From Burkholderiaceae bacterium (lineage in GTDB: Bacteria > Pseudomonadota > Gammaproteobacteria > Burkholderiales > Burkholderiaceae_D), in contig JAISIS010000148.1 in NCBI GenBank assembly GCA_031261905.1, positions 1 through 6,807 on the forward strand: 6,807 nucleotides of DNA. Reading direction: 5' to 3'. Positions 5,385-6,807 of this stretch are shown piece by piece; within the stretch, counting starts at the first letter, position 1; each line of letters begins with the position of its first letter. Position numbers and translations under genes: made by a program. The notes under the pieces are model-generated. The model was not told the DNA's origin. It saw only the letters and a program-made list of their open reading frames with translations, and ran no database searches.

Positions 5385-6740
5385 TTAGGGGTAAAAAAGG
5401 GAAACACGGTAGTTTTCCCGTGATCCGGCTGATTCTGGTTTGATGTCCAGGTAGAGTTTGACAGGTGTTTCAGACCAGGGCGCAATGCCTTTGATGATAC
5501 GTTCGGCATCCGGCAGGTAGTTGGCGGGTGTGAAAACGCGCCGCACCATCGGTTTCTTGTCCATATCCGTCAGGGTAAGCTCGACATGCGGCCATGATTG
5601 CCAGGAAGAGCCGCTGTTTCTGATGAGCAGTGACAGGGCGTACTGGTTGCCCGACTGCAGGATGCGCTGCAATTCGGAGGATTCAATGGAGAGCGCAGCT
5701 ATCCGGGTTTCCAGCCGCCTCGGGCAGGAAAGGGTGGCGCATATTCTGGTGACTGCGGACTCTGCTGGCGGCCACCAGGTGGCGATGCGGTCAGAGAACA
5801 TGTAAAGGCTTTGCACCGCCAGCGCGCCCAGAAGCACCAGGGTTCCCGCACCCGCAAGAATCCGGGTGAAAAAGCCGGACTGCTGTTTGGCGCGACCCTG
5901 CCGGACAAAGCGCGGCTCATCGGCGTCAGCTTCTTCATCCGTATCGTCCGCATTACCCGCCCCACCGTAAAAAGCGTCATCCATCAGCGGGTCGGGCTCG
6001 CGCCGGTACGATGAAAAGCGAGGAGTTTCCTGGCGCGGCGGCATCCGGGGAGCATTTGCTTCCAGAACTTCCGCTTCGATGGCGGTGGATGGCGCGATTT
6101 CCGCCACATCGTCAAGACGGGGTGCGTTGGAATAAACGGTGTTTTTGGCGGGCGCGCCCGGATCAGGATATGAAGAGGGCGGACGGGTATTTGGCTTCAG
6201 CGCTGGAGAAGCCGGGAAAAGCGGGGCTTCATGGAGCGCTTCATTCGCGGAGAAGGCGCGTTGTGGAGGCAGGGCAGCGGCGTATTCTTCTTCGGAGGTG
6301 TCTTCCGGAGCAGGATCAAATAATTGTCCGGTAACCTGCCCCAGTTCCAGCGAGATGGCGGACAGTTCTTCTTCCAGCGCGTCAAAAAGCGCTCCGCTGC
6401 CGACTGACGCGTTGATATCGTCCTCGGCGAGCGAAATAGTGACAGGTTCCGATTCTTCCTGCAGGGGAGTGGCGGGTGGTGGCGTTGCCGACTGCGGTTT
6501 GGCTTCAGGCGTTATTTTGCGGGGAGGCGGCGCTGTCGGTGCGGGAGCCAGGGAGACCGGTTTACTGGCTGTGGCAGCGGGCTTTTCCGTAAGGACGGGC
6601 GGATCCGCCAAGAGATGATCCGTGCCGTTGAATACCTGCTGGCAGACGCCGCAGCGCACAGCGCCATCGTAAAGTTTTAACTGGTCGTCCGTGACCCGGA
6701 AGGTAGTCTGGCAGTGCGGGCATCGTGTCGTGAGTATCAT
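5385..6740 (-). CDS. Zinc-ribbon membrane protein with C-terminal DUF3426 domain
   Basis: The protein has an MJ0042-type zinc ribbon at the N-terminus with CPHC (C7, C10) and CGVC (C30, C33), including the segment TTFRVTDDQL. A long low-complexity region (about 45-285) follows, rich in Pro, Ala and Glu/Asp and probably disordered. One hydrophobic membrane segment lies at about 292-314 (ILAGAGTLVLLGALAVQSLY). The DUF3426 domain follows to the C-terminus (about 325-451), with CPRRLETRIAALSIESSELQ and HVELTLTD as recognisable parts. The layout predicts a cytoplasmic zinc ribbon and a periplasmic C-terminal domain anchored by one helix. The function is unknown in the family. The ATG shares bases with the prmA stop (ATGA overlap), and a strong GAAGGAG site lies inside prmA at 6751-6757, so the two genes are coupled. 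The kinase gene follows closely. Confidence 0.93.
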   Translation of the reverse strand: MILTTRCPHCQTTFRVTDDQLKLYDGAVRCGVCQQVFNGTDHLLADPPVLTEKPAATASKPVSLAPAPTAPPPRKITPEAKPQSATPPPATPLQEESEPVTISLAEDDINASVGSGALFDALEEELSAISLELGQVTGQLFDPAPEDTSEEEYAAALPPQRAFSANEALHEAPLFPASPALKPNTRPPSSYPDPGAPAKNTVYSNAPRLDDVAEIAPSTAIEAEVLEANAPRMPPRQETPRFSSYRREPDPLMDDAFYGGAGNADDTDEEADADEPRFVRQGRAKQQSGFFTRILAGAGTLVLLGALAVQSLYMFSDRIATWWPPAESAVTRICATLSCPRRLETRIAALSIESSELQRILQSGNQYALSLLIRNSGSSWQSWPHVELTLTDMDKKPMVRRVFTPANYLPDAERIIKGIAPWSETPVKLYLDIKPESAGSRENYRVSLFYP

Positions 6741-6807
6741 GATGTGCCCACTCCTTCTGGGAGGGCGCCGGACAGGGCTACCCAGCCATCTTGGTATTGC
6801 CAGGGGG
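6737..6807 (-). CDS. prmA: Ribosomal protein L11 methyltransferase, C-terminal end (partial)
   Basis: The reading frame entering from the right edge gives PWQYQDGWVALSGALPEGVGTS and a TGA at 6739-6737 that overlaps the ATG of the next gene. The segment DGWVALSG matches the end of the betaproteobacterial PrmA, an AdoMet-dependent enzyme that trimethylates L11. The position directly before a DUF3426 zinc-ribbon gene is the usual place of prmA in this group. Only 22 residues are visible, so identification rests on this short tail plus context; the catalytic domain lies outside the window. Confidence 0.7.
   Translation of the reverse strand, partial: PWQYQDGWVALSGALPEGVGTS

Noticed and set aside
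5372..5509. N-terminal extension of the kinase to an ATG at 5509
   Set aside because: The extra 46 residues lie within the DUF3426 coding region and precede the conserved beta-strand start of the PfkB fold.
6139..6618. 159-codon plus-strand frame opposite the DUF3426 gene
   Set aside because: It is a Ser/Ala/Gly-rich low-complexity frame produced by the complement of the proline-rich linker.

Overview
The window reads as an ordinary chromosomal stretch of a betaproteobacterium. It probably belongs to the Oxalobacteraceae (Oxalobacter/Herminiimonas-like). This is inferred from the order SRP RNA - dnaX - ybaB - recR - cysM, the adjoining convergent prmA - zinc-ribbon/DUF3426 - PfkB kinase cluster, the protein sequences and a moderate G+C content. 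There is no sign of a mobile element, CRISPR array or recent transfer.

Left part (1-384): a short open tail that may be the 3' end of an unidentified gene, an AT-rich intergenic stretch, then the gene for the small bacterial signal recognition particle RNA (ffs) and a short leader to dnaX.

Replication/repair block (385-3047, + strand): dnaX (clamp-loader tau subunit), ybaB (nucleoid-associated protein) and recR (recombination mediator) are tightly spaced as one operon. cysM (cysteine synthase B) follows with its frame opening at the recR stop. rpsT (ribosomal protein S20) then has its own well-formed sigma70-type promoter and a 5' leader with a hairpin.

Right part (4436-6807, - strand): the 3' end of prmA (ribosomal protein L11 methyltransferase), a zinc-ribbon membrane protein of the DUF3426 type and a PfkB-family kinase form a compact convergent operon. 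A GC-rich hairpin lies between the rpsT and kinase stop codons.

The most notable signal is a run of nine A residues inside dnaX, at the junction between the ATPase/collar core and the tau-specific part. Both alternative frames stop within eleven codons of the run. The arrangement predicts a truncated gamma-like subunit made by slippage, as known from dnaX of Escherichia coli (ribosomal) and Thermus thermophilus (transcriptional, also nine A). Secondary points are a compensatory swap of the base pair closing the SRP RNA tetraloop, and a CysM with altered active-site segments.
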